From: an uncultured Muribaculum sp.
GTDB lineage: Bacteria > Bacteroidota > Bacteroidia > Bacteroidales > Muribaculaceae
Assembly: GCA_910589555.1 (NCBI GenBank)
Contig: CAJUTE010000003.1
Span: forward strand, 62,001 to 126,000
Direction: 5' to 3'
DNA: 64,000 nt
Shown: positions 17,247 through 25,538 of the stretch, one piece after another
How positions within the stretch are numbered: position 1 is the first letter of the stretch
Layout of the letters: each line of letters begins with the position of its first letter
Program-made: the position numbers and the translations under genes
The notes under the pieces: model-generated
What the model was told of the DNA's origin: nothing
The model's input: the letters and a program-made list of their open reading frames with translations, nothing else
Databases searched by the model: none

Positions 17247-18359
17247 CTATTGGGCATATTGAGACAACACGCTGCTCAATGGCGGCAACTGCCTCCTTTT
17301 AATAAGCGATGTATCCCGCTCCACGTTCCTGTTATATTTCTTAAAAATATTCTCTGCCGATTTTTCAAAGGCACGGCAATGCTGTGTCCACTGCCCTGAC
17401 ACATACTCTTCGACCGGCACAAGCTTGAAGTTTTGCGATTTGTTGCCGGGAACAGTGAAGACCAATCGATAAGACGCGTCCTTCACAACCGCCTTCCCTG
17501 ACTTGTCGCGAGATAGAGTGACTGACACCAACGCTCCCCCGCGAGTGTCAGTAGTTTTCATATTTGAAATGAAGTTCCCCAAGGAATAAACCAGAAAACA
17601 ATTGCCGCCATCAGGGAGTTCATTCATTTCCATAGGCTGTATCACATGAGGATGAGATCCTATTATCATTTCCACTCCCTGTTGCCGAAGGAAGTCGGCA
17701 AGATTACGCTGAGCCGCATTAGGGAGCAGTTTGTACTCATCACCCCAATGGATGCAAACAGCGATCAGCTCAGCACCCGCACCCCTGAGATTTTTTATAT
17801 CGGAGGTGATTTTCTCACGCTCTATGTAGTCGACAATCACAGGCGGCGTGACTTCAATGCCATTGGTGCCATAAGTATAATTGAGGAATCCTATTTTAAA
17901 TCCACCGATGTTTTTCACCATCGGCAATACGGAGTCACGCTCATGCTTGTCGCGATATGTGCCCAAATGATCGAGAAACCTTCCGTCAAGCTGATCCAAC
18001 GTCCTTACTGCGCCTTTTGAGCGTTTATCAAGAGTGTGATTGTTGGCGGTAAGCATCATGTCAAACCCGGCGTATGCCAAAGCATCGAGATATGCATCAG
18101 GGGCACTGAAACAAGGATACCCCGTGTATGGAGCGCCGGCAAGCGGAGTCTCAAGATTCACCACTGCATAATCGGCGCTCTCAATAAGCGGAGTTACGGA
18201 TTCAAAACATTCCGAATAATCGTATTTGCCGTCGGATGTTTTTGCAGCTTCAATCTGAGCCGAATGCTGCATGGCATCTCCGGCAAATACAATCCGGATC
18301 TCTTCGTTACCCTTTATGAGAGAACCAAGGGTAAATAGCAATATCATCAACCCGTGCAT
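17247..18359 (-). CDS. CapA family (poly-gamma-glutamate synthesis-like) metallophosphoesterase
   Basis: A 370-residue protein with a hydrophobic N terminus, probably a signal peptide. The PGA_cap/CapA metallophosphatase motifs are in order: VFAGDAMQHS, VVNLETPLAG, TANNHTLDK, IHWGDEY and GSHPHVIQPME. CapA homologues outside Bacillus act on envelope glycopolymers or are of unknown function. It sits between folD (17 bp upstream) and an LTA-synthase-like gene (12 bp downstream), suggesting joint envelope modification. True capsule synthesis genes (capB/C) are absent nearby, so poly-glutamate production is unlikely. Confidence 0.85.
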   Translation of the reverse strand: MHGLMILLFTLGSLIKGNEEIRIVFAGDAMQHSAQIEAAKTSDGKYDYSECFESVTPLIESADYAVVNLETPLAGAPYTGYPCFSAPDAYLDALAYAGFDMMLTANNHTLDKRSKGAVRTLDQLDGRFLDHLGTYRDKHERDSVLPMVKNIGGFKIGFLNYTYGTNGIEVTPPVIVDYIEREKITSDIKNLRGAGAELIAVCIHWGDEYKLLPNAAQRNLADFLRQQGVEMIIGSHPHVIQPMEMNELPDGGNCFLVYSLGNFISNMKTTDTRGGALVSVTLSRDKSGKAVVKDASYRLVFTVPGNKSQNFKLVPVEEYVSGQWTQHCRAFEKSAENIFKKYNRNVERDTSLIKRRQLPPLSSVLSQYAQ

Positions 18360-18376
18360 AGACGGTGTTTTTTCGT

Positions 18377-19255
18377 TTAATATATAGCGTGTTGACCGGC
18401 AAGAAGAGTGTTCTTCATCAGAGAACAGATGGTCATGGGTCCCACACCTCCGGGAACCGGAGTGATGAATGAGCAGAGCGGAGCTACATTTTCAAAGTCA
18501 ACATCTCCGCAAAGACGGAAGCCGCTTTTGCGCGATGCATCCGGCACACGGGTAGTGCCAACGTCAATAATCACAGCACCCGGCTTAACCATATCGGCAG
18601 TCACAAATCCCGGATGTCCGAGGGCGGCGATAATGATATCGGCTTCGCGGCATATCTCCTTTATGTCCTTAGTGGCGCTGTGGCACACTGTCACTGTAGC
18701 ATCGCCCGGGTTGTGCTTTTGCATCATGAGCGTCGCAACCGGTTTCCCCACAATGTTGCTTCGTCCGAGCACCACACATCGTTTTCCTTTAGTCTCTATA
18801 TCATATCTTGACAAGAGTTCCAAAATTCCGGCAGGTGTCGCCGAAACAAAACAAGGGAGCCCGATTGACATACGCCCCACATTTACCGGATGGAATCCAT
18901 CGACATCTTTGCGATAGTCTATGGCTTCAATTATTTTTTGCTCGGAAATATGCTTGGGCAATGGCAGTTGGACAATAAATCCGTCGACATCCTTGTCATT
19001 GTTCAGTCGTGATATGGCTTCAAGCAGCGTTTCTTCGGTCACGTCATCTTCAAAACGGATTAGCGTCGAAGTAAATCCACACTGCTCGCACGAACGCACC
19101 TTATTAGCCACATAGGTTTCGCTTCCACCGTCATGACCAACGAGTATAGCCGCAAGATGCGGGCGTTTTTGTCCGTTGGCAACCATCTTGTCAACTTCTG
19201 CCGCAATCTCTTCTTTAATAGTGTCGGCAACTTTTTTTCCGTCAATTAGTGTCAT
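18377..19255 (-). CDS. folD: Bifunctional methylenetetrahydrofolate dehydrogenase/cyclohydrolase
   Basis: A 292-residue FolD of normal length. The active-site segment is ETYVANKVRSCEQCGF with the catalytic Lys. QLPLPKHI is the DGFxVQLPLP signature, VVLGRSNIVGKPVA is the NADP-binding loop, and PVPGGVGPMTICSLM is the C-terminal signature. It interconverts 5,10-methylene- and 10-formyl-tetrahydrofolate for purine and fMet supply. It heads a minus-strand operon with capA-like, LTA-synthase-like and DUF486 genes, downstream of rpmH and its terminator. Confidence 0.97.
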   Translation of the reverse strand: MTLIDGKKVADTIKEEIAAEVDKMVANGQKRPHLAAILVGHDGGSETYVANKVRSCEQCGFTSTLIRFEDDVTEETLLEAISRLNNDKDVDGFIVQLPLPKHISEQKIIEAIDYRKDVDGFHPVNVGRMSIGLPCFVSATPAGILELLSRYDIETKGKRCVVLGRSNIVGKPVATLMMQKHNPGDATVTVCHSATKDIKEICREADIIIAALGHPGFVTADMVKPGAVIIDVGTTRVPDASRKSGFRLCGDVDFENVAPLCSFITPVPGGVGPMTICSLMKNTLLAGQHAIY

Positions 19256-19282
19256 CTGTGAGTAAGTTTAATAAAAACAAAT

Positions 19283-19310
19283 AACGCACCGGCAGAATAT
19301 ACCGATGCGC
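19283..19310 (-). terminator. Terminator between rpmH and folD
   Basis: On the minus strand GCGCATCGG, a 9-nt loop and CCGGTGCG lead into TTATTTGTTTTTATT. It probably ends the rpmH transcript and may allow read-through into folD. Confidence 0.65.
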
Positions 19311-19334
19311 ATTGATAAGTCTCCTATGGATTTC

Positions 19335-19490
19335 TTATTTGCGTGCAATGCTGTCGCTTACAGTAAGACGAGCACGACCCTTAGCGCGACGGCGAGCAAG
19401 AACCTTGCGTCCATCGGGGGTAGACATACGTTCACGGAATCCATGCTTATTCACTCTTTTTCTGTTAGAGGGCTGAAATGTTCTTTTCAT
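19335..19490 (-). CDS. rpmH: 50S ribosomal protein L34 (bL34)
   Basis: A 51-codon gene that opens MKRTFQPSNRKRVNKHGFRE, a near-invariant bL34 signature. GRKVLARRRAKGRARL follows, then a short tail. bL34 is part of the large ribosomal subunit. It has its own TAATTTTG promoter upstream (19535-19542) and a terminator downstream. It is divergent from rsmG. Too short for the usual ORF length cut-off but unambiguous. Confidence 0.97.
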   Translation of the reverse strand: MKRTFQPSNRKRVNKHGFRERMSTPDGRKVLARRRAKGRARLTVSDSIARK

Positions 19491-19534
19491 CTTCTTATAA
19501 TGTTGTTATTTATTATCAAGTGCTAAAGCGAGTG

Positions 19535-19542
19535 CAAAATTA
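19535..19542 (-). promoter_or_regulatory. rpmH promoter -7 element
   Basis: TAATTTTG on the minus strand, followed by CAC. The leader to the rpmH ATG is about 40 nt. It is divergent from the rsmG promoter 55 bp away. Confidence 0.7.
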
Positions 19543-19596
19543 AACAAAACATTTTATTTTTGCAACTCTCAGTTGTTTTTTCTCTGAAAATTGTTT

Positions 19597-19604
19597 TACC
19601 TTTG
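19597..19604 (+). promoter_or_regulatory. rsmG promoter -7 element, 6 nt before the ATG
   Basis: TACCTTTG with TTG at 19573-19575 (21-nt spacer). The chosen rsmG ATG (19611) lies 6 nt downstream, so the transcript is probably leaderless. Confidence 0.7.
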
Positions 19605-19610
19605 TCTATT

Positions 19611-20240
19611 ATGAACAACGATATTGATATAATTAGCAAATATTTCAAACTCACGGAGCTACAAACACGTCAGTTTGAACAACTCGGAGAGCTTTATCCG
19701 GAATGGAACAGCAAGATAAATGTGATCTCACGTAAGGACATTGACAATCTATACGTGAACCACATATTGCATTCACTTGCCATCGCCAAGTTTATAAACC
19801 CTGTCGCCGGCACAAGAATCCTGGATATGGGCACCGGAGGGGGCTTTCCCGGCATCCCGCTCGCCATAATGTGGAAAGATTGCCAATTCCATCTCATCGA
19901 CCGCATAGGCAAGAAAATAAAAGTGGCTGAGGACATCGCCAATTCCCTATCGCTGACCAATGTGACGTTCCAACATGGCGACATAGGCGAATGCCGCGAC
20001 AAGTATGATTTTGTAGTGAGCCGCGCGGTGATGCGTCTTGATGAGCTTGTGCCACTCATTAAAAAAAACATATCCAATGTATCGGTGAACGGCTATCCCA
20101 ACGGATTGATATGCCTCAAAGGCGGAGATCTCGCGTCGGAGATGCACAATATAAAGTATCCGATAATCGAAGAACCGCTTATAAAATATTTCTCTGAACC
20201 GTTTTTTGAGACCAAAAAACTGGTTTACGTACAGATTTAA
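19611..20240 (+). CDS. rsmG: 16S rRNA (guanine-N7) methyltransferase G
   Basis: A 209-residue RsmG/GidB. The SAM-binding motif is RILDMGTGGGFPGIPLAI, preceded by the INVISRKD and HILHSLAIAKF segments typical of the family. It methylates N7 of the 530-loop G527 (E. coli numbering) of 16S rRNA. I chose ATG 19611 over the longer frame from 19560 because that extension would run through the promoter's -33 and -7 boxes. The MBL hydrolase starts 10 bp after the stop. Confidence 0.93.
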   Translation: MNNDIDIISKYFKLTELQTRQFEQLGELYPEWNSKINVISRKDIDNLYVNHILHSLAIAKFINPVAGTRILDMGTGGGFPGIPLAIMWKDCQFHLIDRIGKKIKVAEDIANSLSLTNVTFQHGDIGECRDKYDFVVSRAVMRLDELVPLIKKNISNVSVNGYPNGLICLKGGDLASEMHNIKYPIIEEPLIKYFSEPFFETKKLVYVQI

Positions 20241-20250
20241 TCAAAATACT

Positions 20251-20892
20251 ATGTTGCAAGTAAAAACTTTTCAATTCAACATGTTTGGTGTCAACACATA
20301 TATAATATGGGACACCGAATCAAAAGAGGCGACCATTATCGACCCGGGGATGCATAATGCAGCCGAGCAAAAAGTGCTGGATTCTTTCCTGTCGGACAAT
20401 GGTTTGACGTTGACTCAACTCATAAACACTCACATGCACGTGGACCACATCTTTGGCGACGGCTATGTGAAAGAGAAATACTGCGTAAAAATCATGGCAT
20501 CATCTCTCGACGCTTTTCTGGGAGAAAAAGCCGCCATGCAGTGCCGAATGTTCGGTCTGCCGTGTGACACTGACGCAGTAGTCGCCGACATTGATCTAAA
20601 GGATGGAGACACCATTGAGATATGTGGCGAAAAAGCTCATGTGTTGCTTGTGCCGGGGCATTCTCCGGGCAGCATAGTGATTTACCTACCCGGTGCCGGA
20701 ATAGCCTTCACCGGCGATGTGATATTCCAGGGCAGCATAGGCAGAACGGACTTGGTGGCAGGAAACCATCAGCAGTTGATAAACGGCATAAAGGAGAAAC
20801 TGCTCACCCTGCCCGACTCAACGATACTGTTCCCCGGCCACGGCTCTCCAACCACCGTGGGCGACGAGAAACGCTCCAACCCCTATGTATAG
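20251..20892 (+). CDS. MBL-fold metallo-hydrolase (glyoxalase II-like)
   Basis: A 213-residue metallo-beta-lactamase-fold enzyme. The signature THMHVDHIFG supplies H61, H63, D65 and H66. Later metal ligands are in LLVPGHSPGS, GDVIFQGSIGRTDL and LFPGHGSPTT. The short single-domain form with GRTDL and a PGHG ending is typical of YcbL/GloB-like thioester or glutathione-thiol hydrolases; the substrate is unknown. The start was set at ATG 20251; the in-frame ATG at 20206 would overlap rsmG by 35 nt. It probably shares the rsmG transcript. Confidence 0.88.
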   Translation: MLQVKTFQFNMFGVNTYIIWDTESKEATIIDPGMHNAAEQKVLDSFLSDNGLTLTQLINTHMHVDHIFGDGYVKEKYCVKIMASSLDAFLGEKAAMQCRMFGLPCDTDAVVADIDLKDGDTIEICGEKAHVLLVPGHSPGSIVIYLPGAGIAFTGDVIFQGSIGRTDLVAGNHQQLINGIKEKLLTLPDSTILFPGHGSPTTVGDEKRSNPYV

Positions 20893-20950
20893 AGCTCGTT
20901 TAAAAATAAATGTGACCGAGGTCTATCATTATATATTCGGAGAAAAATTG

Positions 20951-20958
20951 TAACTTTG
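20951..20958 (+). promoter_or_regulatory. gpmI promoter -7 element
   Basis: TAACTTTG, directly after TTG, followed by CACC. The leader is about 25-30 nt to the ATG at 20985. Confidence 0.7.
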
Positions 20959-20984
20959 CACCAAAATTCAAAATATTCTGTATT

Positions 20985-22499
20985 ATGGCTAAGAAAGCTC
21001 TTTTGATGATTCTCGATGGATGGGGAATCGGAAATCACGGAAAAGGTGACGTAATATTTCAAACCCCAACCCCCTACTGGGATTATCTTGTAAATACTTA
21101 TCCTCACTCTCAACTCCAAGCAAGCGGAGAAAATGTAGGTTTGCCCGACGGACAGATGGGAAACTCAGAGGTGGGACACCTTAATATCGGCGCAGGACGA
21201 GTTGTCTATCAAGACTTGGTCAAAATCAACAAAGCCTGCCAGGACGGTTCAATATTGAAGAACCCGGAGATTGTAAACGCTTTTTCATACGCCCGCGACA
21301 ATGGCAAAGCCATCCACTTCATGGGTTTGACCTCAAATGGCGGCGTACACTCTTCACTTGACCATCTTTACGCATTGTGTGACATCGCTAAAGAATATGG
21401 ACTGGAAAAGGTATATATCCACTGCTTTATGGATGGCCGTGACACCGACCCCAGAAGCGGAAAAGGATTTATCGAAGACCTTACCGCCCACTGTGAGAAA
21501 TCGGCAGGTAAAATCGCCTCAATCATAGGTCGATATTACGCAATGGACCGTGACAAACGCTGGGAGCGCGTGAAAATCGCTTACGATCTGCTCGTGAACG
21601 GCGAAGGCAAAAAAGCCGCCGACATGGCTGAAGCCGTGCAGGAATCCTACAATGAGGATGTCACCGACGAATTCATCAAACCCATTGTCAACGAAAATGT
21701 AGATGGCACCATAAAGGATGGCGATGCCGTGATTTTCTTCAACTACCGCAACGACCGAGCCAAAGAGCTCACTATGGTTCTTACCCAGCATGATATGCCG
21801 GAAGCAGGAATGCACACCATCCCGAATCTGCAATACTATTGCATGACTCCTTACGATGCGTCGTTCACTGGCGTCCACATCCTCTTTGACAAAGAGAACG
21901 TCAACAACACTCTCGGAGAGTATCTCTCTTCGCTTGACAAAAAACAGCTTCACATAGCAGAGACTGAAAAATATGCCCATGTCACTTTCTTCTTCAATGG
22001 AGGACGCGAAGAGCCTTATGAAGGAGAAGAAAGAATACTCGTGGCATCTCCGAAAGTAGCTACCTATGACCTTAAGCCGGAAATGAGCGCCTATGAGGTA
22101 AAGGACAAACTGGTGGAAGCTATCAAGAGCCAGGAATATGACTTCATCGTTGTAAACTATGCCAATGGCGACATGGTGGGACACACCGGGGTTTACGAAG
22201 CAATCGAAAAGGCAGTGAAAGCTGTTGACGAATGCGTGAAGGATACAGTTGAGGCTGCTAAAGAATCGGACTACGAGGTGATCATCATAGCTGACCATGG
22301 CAACGCCGACAATGCAATCAATGGCGACGGCACTCCCAACACCGCCCACTCATTGAATCCGGTTCCATGCATCTATGTGACTGAAAGAAAGGACGCCAAG
22401 GTAATGGATGGAAAGCTTGCCGATGTAGCTCCCACTATGCTTAAAATCATGGGACTTCCGCAACCGGCAGAGATGACCGGTCATGCTCTCATTGACTAA
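20985..22499 (+). CDS. gpmI: 2,3-bisphosphoglycerate-independent phosphoglycerate mutase
   Basis: A 504-residue alkaline-phosphatase-fold mutase of standard iPGM length. LILDGWG-type start (ILDGWG, D11) and the catalytic Ser at S61 in QMGNSEVGHLNIGAGR bind two Mn ions. HCFMDGRDTDPRSG and RYYAMDRDKRWER bind substrate. The C-terminal metal site is VVNYANGDMVGHTG and IIADHGNADN. It interconverts 3- and 2-phosphoglycerate in glycolysis. It has its own promoter and a strong terminator, so it is monocistronic. Confidence 0.97.
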   Translation: MAKKALLMILDGWGIGNHGKGDVIFQTPTPYWDYLVNTYPHSQLQASGENVGLPDGQMGNSEVGHLNIGAGRVVYQDLVKINKACQDGSILKNPEIVNAFSYARDNGKAIHFMGLTSNGGVHSSLDHLYALCDIAKEYGLEKVYIHCFMDGRDTDPRSGKGFIEDLTAHCEKSAGKIASIIGRYYAMDRDKRWERVKIAYDLLVNGEGKKAADMAEAVQESYNEDVTDEFIKPIVNENVDGTIKDGDAVIFFNYRNDRAKELTMVLTQHDMPEAGMHTIPNLQYYCMTPYDASFTGVHILFDKENVNNTLGEYLSSLDKKQLHIAETEKYAHVTFFFNGGREEPYEGEERILVASPKVATYDLKPEMSAYEVKDKLVEAIKSQEYDFIVVNYANGDMVGHTGVYEAIEKAVKAVDECVKDTVEAAKESDYEVIIIADHGNADNAINGDGTPNTAHSLNPVPCIYVTERKDAKVMDGKLADVAPTMLKIMGLPQPAEMTGHALID

Positions 22500-22520
22500 T
22501 TGACAATGCAACAACATAAG

Positions 22521-22560
22521 CTCGGCTGCTGAGGAATCAGCGGTCGAGTTTTGTTTTTAT
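22521..22560 (+). terminator. gpmI terminator
   Basis: CTCGGCTGCTGA, GGAA loop, TCAGCGGTCGAG (two G-U pairs) followed by TTTTGTTTTT. Confidence 0.85.
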
Positions 22561-22913
22561 ATATTTCTGTAAGGCATAATGGAATCCCCGCCCTGACAAC
22601 AATGGCAGCTTCGTGTTGGTGGCCTACACGCTCAGCCAATTTCAAGCAGTCTTCCAGGTCAATTCCTGAAACTTAGCGAAACACAATTCCGGGCGACTCC
22701 ATCTGCTTCCGCTATCATTGTCGGGCGGGTTCTGCCGGCGAGCGCCAGTCGGAGTACTCCAACGGATCCGTATAATCAATGGTGTGGCTCTCGGGGCTGA
22801 CTTTAGCCGGCTGATGTCAGCATCCTTTGGGCGTGTTACCCGGATTGCGGCGGATCCGTGACGGGATATCCCGCCAGCAGATTGATACCGTTATGTTTGT
22901 TGGAGCAAAGATA
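22551..22913 (-). pseudogene. Probable degraded coding remnant, unrecognised
   Basis: This stretch lies between gpmI and lrgB, carries no long ORF and is visibly GC-richer than the flanks. On the minus strand a good TATCTTTG promoter element (22906-22913) is followed by protein-like pieces in shifting frames: NKHNGINLLAGYPVTDPPQSG, then TIDYTDPLEYSDWRSPAEP, then GIDLEDCLKLAERVGHQHEA and AIVVRAGIP. This suggests a gene broken by frameshifts and stops, possibly acquired. I do not recognise the family. The plus strand also reads NNGSFVLVAYTLSQFQAVF over about 22597-22653, so the coding strand is not certain. Confidence 0.4.
22906..22913 (-). promoter_or_regulatory. Promoter-like -7 element upstream of the degraded remnant
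   Basis: TATCTTTG on the minus strand matches TAnnTTTG. No intact gene follows. Confidence 0.45.
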
Positions 22914-23014
22914 GTGAGGGATTGTAGAGGATTTACCCACTTTTTGTACCTTGTGTGAAATTTTTTTCACCGGGCTCGTCTCGTCCAGGACTCGTGGCGG
23001 ATGGATCGCGTTGC

Positions 23015-23707
23015 TTATATACCCATCAACTTCAATAGCGGACCGGTGAGGATGGAAGTGAGCACACCGTTTATGATCAATCCCAAGGTGGCATAAGCTC
23101 CATATTTATCACCGAACTCAGCAACTCGCGTGGTGCCAATGACATGAGCCGCTGTTCCCATGCTTATGCACTGCGCGATAGGACTGCTTATGTGTCCGTA
23201 GGAGAGCACTTTCAATCCCAGCACAGCACCAATGAGCCCGACACATACCACGATTGCCGCTGTCAGCGACGGTATTCCATCCAATTTAGACACTATCTCA
23301 ATGGCGATAGGCGTAGTGACAGATTTCGGAGCAAGCGAGATGATCACCTCCCTACTCGCTCCTAATCCTTTTGCAATCAAAACCACTGAAACAATACCGG
23401 TCAAACATCCGGCAAATTGTGACAATACTATCGGCAACAATTGCCGACGAATAGCCTTCAGCTGAGAGTAAAGGGGCACTCCAAGCGCCACAATGGCGGG
23501 TTTGAGCCAAAACTCGATCATCCTGCCACCGCTATAATATGTTTCATAGGTTATGCCCGTCAATTTCAAAAAAGCGATCAATACCGCTATTGTTATCAGC
23601 ACCGGATTGAGCACTACCCATCCGGAAAGAGCCTGAAGTTTCTTCGCGCCCCAATAAACCACGAAGGTGAGCGCAATGAGAAATATGTTACTTTCTAAAT
23701 ATTCCAT
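23015..23707 (-). CDS. LrgB/CidB family membrane protein
   Basis: A 230-residue polytopic protein. The LrgB core is visible: the LAPKSVTTPIAIEIV motif, then GIPSLTAAIVVCVGLIGAVLG and GTAAHVIGTTRVAE near the C terminus. It pairs with the LrgA-like protein encoded just upstream, overlapping it by 20 nt. LrgAB/CidAB proteins are holin/antiholin-like, and recent work supports roles in transport of small organic acids such as pyruvate or glycolate. Which of these applies here cannot be told from sequence. Confidence 0.9.
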   Translation of the reverse strand: MEYLESNIFLIALTFVVYWGAKKLQALSGWVVLNPVLITIAVLIAFLKLTGITYETYYSGGRMIEFWLKPAIVALGVPLYSQLKAIRRQLLPIVLSQFAGCLTGIVSVVLIAKGLGASREVIISLAPKSVTTPIAIEIVSKLDGIPSLTAAIVVCVGLIGAVLGLKVLSYGHISSPIAQCISMGTAAHVIGTTRVAEFGDKYGAYATLGLIINGVLTSILTGPLLKLMGI

Positions 23708-24038
23708 GACGACGGAAAAATTGGTGAACCTGCCCTGTCACTACCAGCACAAGGGCTATACTTATTATTGTTGCCACTGTGATAGGCAGCCACTCGGCGG
23801 CTATCAGATCAAAATAAAGCATCAATGCCACTCCCGGAGGGACAAAGAAGAAACCCATGTTTGACACCAGGAATTTACTTATCCCCTTAACCGAATCGAC
23901 TTTAACGACTTTCATTTGCAACAAAGCCGTCAGCAACAGCATTCCGAGAATGCTTCCGGGAATCGAGATGGATAATATCCATGACAAAAATTCACCTACG
24001 GCAAGACATCCGAAAATAATGGAACATTGCTTAACCAT
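23688..24038 (-). CDS. CidA/LrgA family holin-like membrane protein
   Basis: A 116-residue protein with four hydrophobic helices. The middle SIPGSILGMLLLTALLQ is the family signature. NMGFFFVPPGVALMLYFDLI is the third helix region, and the last helix leads into a basic tail HQFFRRHGIFRK. The start is ATG 24038; a TTG two codons earlier is less likely. Its 3' end overlaps the lrgB start by 20 nt, so the two are translationally coupled. A TAATTTTG promoter is at 24066-24073. Confidence 0.88.
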   Translation of the reverse strand: MVKQCSIIFGCLAVGEFLSWILSISIPGSILGMLLLTALLQMKVVKVDSVKGISKFLVSNMGFFFVPPGVALMLYFDLIAAEWLPITVATIISIALVLVVTGQVHQFFRRHGIFRK

Positions 24039-24065
24039 AAACAAGCTATCTTAATAAATTGGCGG

Positions 24066-24073
24066 CAAAATTA
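24066..24073 (-). promoter_or_regulatory. lrgAB promoter -7 element
   Basis: TAATTTTG on the minus strand, about 28 nt upstream of the lrgA ATG. Confidence 0.6.
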
Positions 24074-24207
24074 CTAAAAATTCTATCATGAGTGAAAAAA
24101 TTGCCACATTAAGAGCGGTTATTGATAAAAATATATTGCAGCAAGACTTCACTTATGCAATAAGAAATAAAAACTGGTGGAAATTAGGTTTATTCACATA
24201 AAAGTGT

Positions 24208-24215
24208 TAACTTTG
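24208..24215 (+). promoter_or_regulatory. rplY promoter -7 element
   Basis: TAACTTTG followed by CACC. The leader of about 85 nt includes a short TCCC/GGGA hairpin near 24232-24244. Confidence 0.65.
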
Positions 24216-24305
24216 CACCGCTTTTTAGCATCCCGTGTGATGGGAAATTAAGAGCATTGTTATTAATCACTTAATTTTGAGTAACACAATTAAATTTTTC
24301 AACAA

Positions 24306-24950
24306 ATGAAGACCTATCAATTAAGCGCCGAACCTCGTACTAACCTCGGCAAGAAGGCTGCAAAAGCCCTCCGTGAAGAAAACCTGATTCCCGTAGTTCT
24401 TAACGGTGGCGAACCTGTAGCACTTCCTTTCACCGGCACTCTCAAACCGGGCGAAAAGCTCGTTGAGATCGCTAACAACCGTGGCATCATCACAACTGAC
24501 TTGGTTGTTAAAGCTGAGGATGTGCGTAAGCTTCTCTATACCCCCGACATCTTCGCTATCGAACTTACTGTTAATGGCGAAAAGAAGAACGCTGTGCTTC
24601 GTGAAATCCAGTTCCACCCGGTAAAAGACACAGTGCTTCACATCGACCTTCTTGAAGTAACCGACAAGAAGCCGGTTGTTATGGAAGTTCCTGTTCAGCT
24701 TGAAGGACACGCCGAAGGTGTTAAAGCCGGTGGTAAGCTTTCACTCTCAATGAAGAAGATCAAAGTTAAAGCTCTCTACACTGCAATTCCCGAACGTGTT
24801 GTCATCAACATCGACCACCTTGGTCTTGGCAAGACTCTTCAGATCGGCGACCTCCACTTCGATGGTCTTGAACTGATGAATGCAAAGAACGCTGTAGTTT
24901 GCGCCGTTCAGCTTACCCGTGCCGCTCGTGGTGCTGCTGCTAAGGCTTAA
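24306..24950 (+). CDS. rplY: 50S ribosomal protein L25 (CTC/TL5 long form)
   Basis: A 214-residue bL25 of the long CTC type. The N-terminal 5S-rRNA-binding domain begins TYQLSAEPRTNLGKKAAKAL and includes REIQFHPVKDTVLHIDLLEV. The C-terminal beta-rich TL5 domain starts at VMEVPVQLEGHAEGVKAGG. It binds 5S rRNA in the large subunit. It leads a conserved rplY-pth-S4 protein unit. Codon use is strongly biased (CTT, GCT, CGT), as expected of a highly expressed gene. Confidence 0.95.
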   Translation: MKTYQLSAEPRTNLGKKAAKALREENLIPVVLNGGEPVALPFTGTLKPGEKLVEIANNRGIITTDLVVKAEDVRKLLYTPDIFAIELTVNGEKKNAVLREIQFHPVKDTVLHIDLLEVTDKKPVVMEVPVQLEGHAEGVKAGGKLSLSMKKIKVKALYTAIPERVVINIDHLGLGKTLQIGDLHFDGLELMNAKNAVVCAVQLTRAARGAAAKA

Positions 24951-24965
24951 TAAACAGATAGCTTG

Positions 24966-25529
24966 ATGAAATACTTGATTGTCGGTTTGGGCAACATCGG
25001 CTCAGAATATGATGGAACCCGCCACAACATAGGATTTAGAGTATTGGATGCTTTCGCTGAAGCATCCAATACTGCTTTTATGACTGAACGATATGGCGAC
25101 ATCGCCCACATGAGGCTGAAAAACAAGCAACTGACACTGCTTAAACCGTCGACCTACATGAACCTTAGCGGAAATGCCGTAAGGTATTGGGCTCAAAAGG
25201 AGGGAATCCCCGTGGACCACATTTTAGTCATAGTCGATGATATAGCCCTCCCCTTTGGCGCGATACGCCTTAAACCATCAGGAAGTGATGCCGGACACAA
25301 TGGCTTGAAAAATATAGCTCAGATGCTTGGCACACAGGCATACCCGCGATTGAGATTCGGAATAGGGAACGACTATCCACGCGGCGGTCAGATTGACTAT
25401 GTGCTCGGACATTTCTCGCTTGACCAACGCCAGCAATTGCCGGCACGCGTAGAAGTGGCTTGCGATGCGATAAAGGCATTTTGCCTGTCGGGCATGGATT
25501 TCGCTATGTGTAACTTCAACAATAAGTAG
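24966..25529 (+). CDS. pth: Peptidyl-tRNA hydrolase
   Basis: A 187-residue Pth. The N terminus LIVGLGNIGSEYDGTRHNIGF carries N10 and the catalytic H20. LLKPSTYMNLSGNAV, then VDDIALPFGAIRLKPSGSDAGHNGLKN, holds the catalytic Asp and substrate Asn. It releases peptides from prematurely dropped peptidyl-tRNA. ATG 24966 was preferred over the TTG one codon earlier. It lies 15 bp after rplY and 9 bp before the S4 gene. Confidence 0.96.
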   Translation: MKYLIVGLGNIGSEYDGTRHNIGFRVLDAFAEASNTAFMTERYGDIAHMRLKNKQLTLLKPSTYMNLSGNAVRYWAQKEGIPVDHILVIVDDIALPFGAIRLKPSGSDAGHNGLKNIAQMLGTQAYPRLRFGIGNDYPRGGQIDYVLGHFSLDQRQQLPARVEVACDAIKAFCLSGMDFAMCNFNNK

Positions 25530-25538
25530 AGAATTTCT

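Noticed and set aside
19560..19610. N-terminal extension of rsmG to 19560
   Set aside because: The extension would include the -33 and -7 promoter boxes, and family alignment begins at MNNDIDIIS.
21519..22349. 276-codon minus-strand frame opposite gpmI
   Set aside because: A shadow of the conserved GpmI frame. No domain, no promoter and no start-region features.
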